A DNA stretch of 64,000 nucleotides from Dyadobacter frigoris (GTDB taxonomy: Bacteria; Bacteroidota; Bacteroidia; Cytophagales; Spirosomataceae): contig NZ_SZVO01000001.1 in the NCBI RefSeq assembly GCF_005280585.1, positions 186,001-250,000 of the forward strand. Direction: 5' to 3'. The translations under genes and the position numbers were made by a program. Shown here piece by piece: positions 63,683 to 64,000 of the stretch; the first letter of the stretch is position 1; each line of letters begins with the position of its first letter. The notes under the pieces were generated by a model, which had not been told where the DNA came from, did no database searches, and saw nothing but the letters and a program-made list of their open reading frames with translations.

Positions 63683-64000
63683 ATGAAAAAGTATCTCGTT
63701 GTTATTCTTTTGTTTAGCTTGTTCTCAGCTTGCAAATCAAATAAAAAAGTGGTAGAAAATTCCAATACAAATTCAGCTTCTTCCTCGCTGGAAGGTACCT
63801 GGCAGTTGAATTATCTTATGGTGCCTGGAAAATCTTTTGAAGAATTATACCCAGATAAAAAGCCTGAAATCAAATTTGAACTGGGTGAAAAAAGATTCAG
63901 CGGAAATACAAGCTGCAATTCTTTTACAGGAAAACTGAATCTGGATGGCAACAAAATCAGTTTTCGTGATCCGTATGCAATGACGAAAATGATGTGTCCG
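63683..64000 (+). CDS. META domain lipoprotein, 3' partial
   Basis: The frame opens at the ATG at 63683 and runs off the window end. The first residues are a lipoprotein signal (KKYLVVILLFSLFSAC). The visible part then has SLEGTWQLNYLMVPGKSFEELYPDKKPEIKFELGEKRFSGNTSCNSFTGKLNLDGNKISFRDPYAMTKMMCP, the META/HslJ domain with its SGNTSCNSFTG loop and MCP segment. META proteins are small periplasmic or outer-membrane proteins linked to motility or heat and antibiotic stress in other bacteria. The role here is unknown. Confidence 0.88.
   Translation, partial: MKKYLVVILLFSLFSACKSNKKVVENSNTNSASSSLEGTWQLNYLMVPGKSFEELYPDKKPEIKFELGEKRFSGNTSCNSFTGKLNLDGNKISFRDPYAMTKMMCP

Overview
The window reads as chromosome of a Bacteroidota member of the Cytophagales, most like Dyadobacter and its relatives. 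The evidence is a SusC/SusD pair with FecI-type sigma factors and FecR, type IX secretion (T9SS) C-terminal domains, gliding-motility-type C-terminal domains, Bacteroidota-only families (DUF5606, DUF2795, DUF3127), a b-type SdhCAB complex, and many TAnnTTTG promoter -7 elements. The species assignment is inference; the phylum is secure.

Layout. 1-5.7 kb: 3' part of an M1 aminopeptidase, then a minus-strand set (KAS III-like enzyme, glycosyltransferase, deoC, DUF5606, engB). 6-10.4 kb: secreted proteins (a lysyl-oxidase-like enzyme with a P domain, a T9SS adhesin-like protein, a thioredoxin-fold protein). 10.4-20.6 kb: a block of GTCA-type repeats, then gmd, a SPOR lipoprotein, murB, a ROK kinase, an SDR, an MlaE/MlaF-type ABC pair, a flippase, a TetR regulator, tRNA-Gln and fabD. 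20.7-27 kb: two giant tandem paralogous surface proteins. 27.2-31 kb: sdhCAB. 31-41.2 kb: housekeeping and unknown genes, with a sugar-acid-type symporter plus DapA/NanA-family lyase. 41.2-50.3 kb: two ECF sigma factors, FecR, SusC, SusD and an AraC regulator. 50.4-55.1 kb: an accessory stretch with DoxX, an MFS transporter, small orphans, an ADP-ribosyltransferase-like protein, a hydrolase and a RelBE-type toxin-antitoxin pair. 55.2-64 kb: prfB with its programmed frameshift, a second GTCA repeat cluster around a broken four-helix-bundle gene, lpd, an orphan nucleotidyltransferase, a YdjC deacetylase, a secreted gene split at an A8 run, an outer-membrane protein and a partial META lipoprotein.

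How genes work together. The sigma/FecR/SusC-STN/SusD set is a cell-surface signalling and glycan-uptake system. sdhCAB and lpd feed the TCA cycle and respiration; fabD and the KAS III-like protein act in acyl chain building; gmd, the flippase, the glycosyltransferase and a large multi-pass membrane protein point to surface polysaccharide synthesis.

The most unusual items are the GTCA palindromic repeat family that brackets an internally deleted four-helix-bundle gene, the bacterial lysyl oxidase with an apparently complete catalytic set, the R-S-E ADP-ribosyltransferase candidate, the tandem 3 kb surface-protein duplication with a gene-conversion-like core, and the A8 frameshift. All calls come from reading the sequence; no database search was run.
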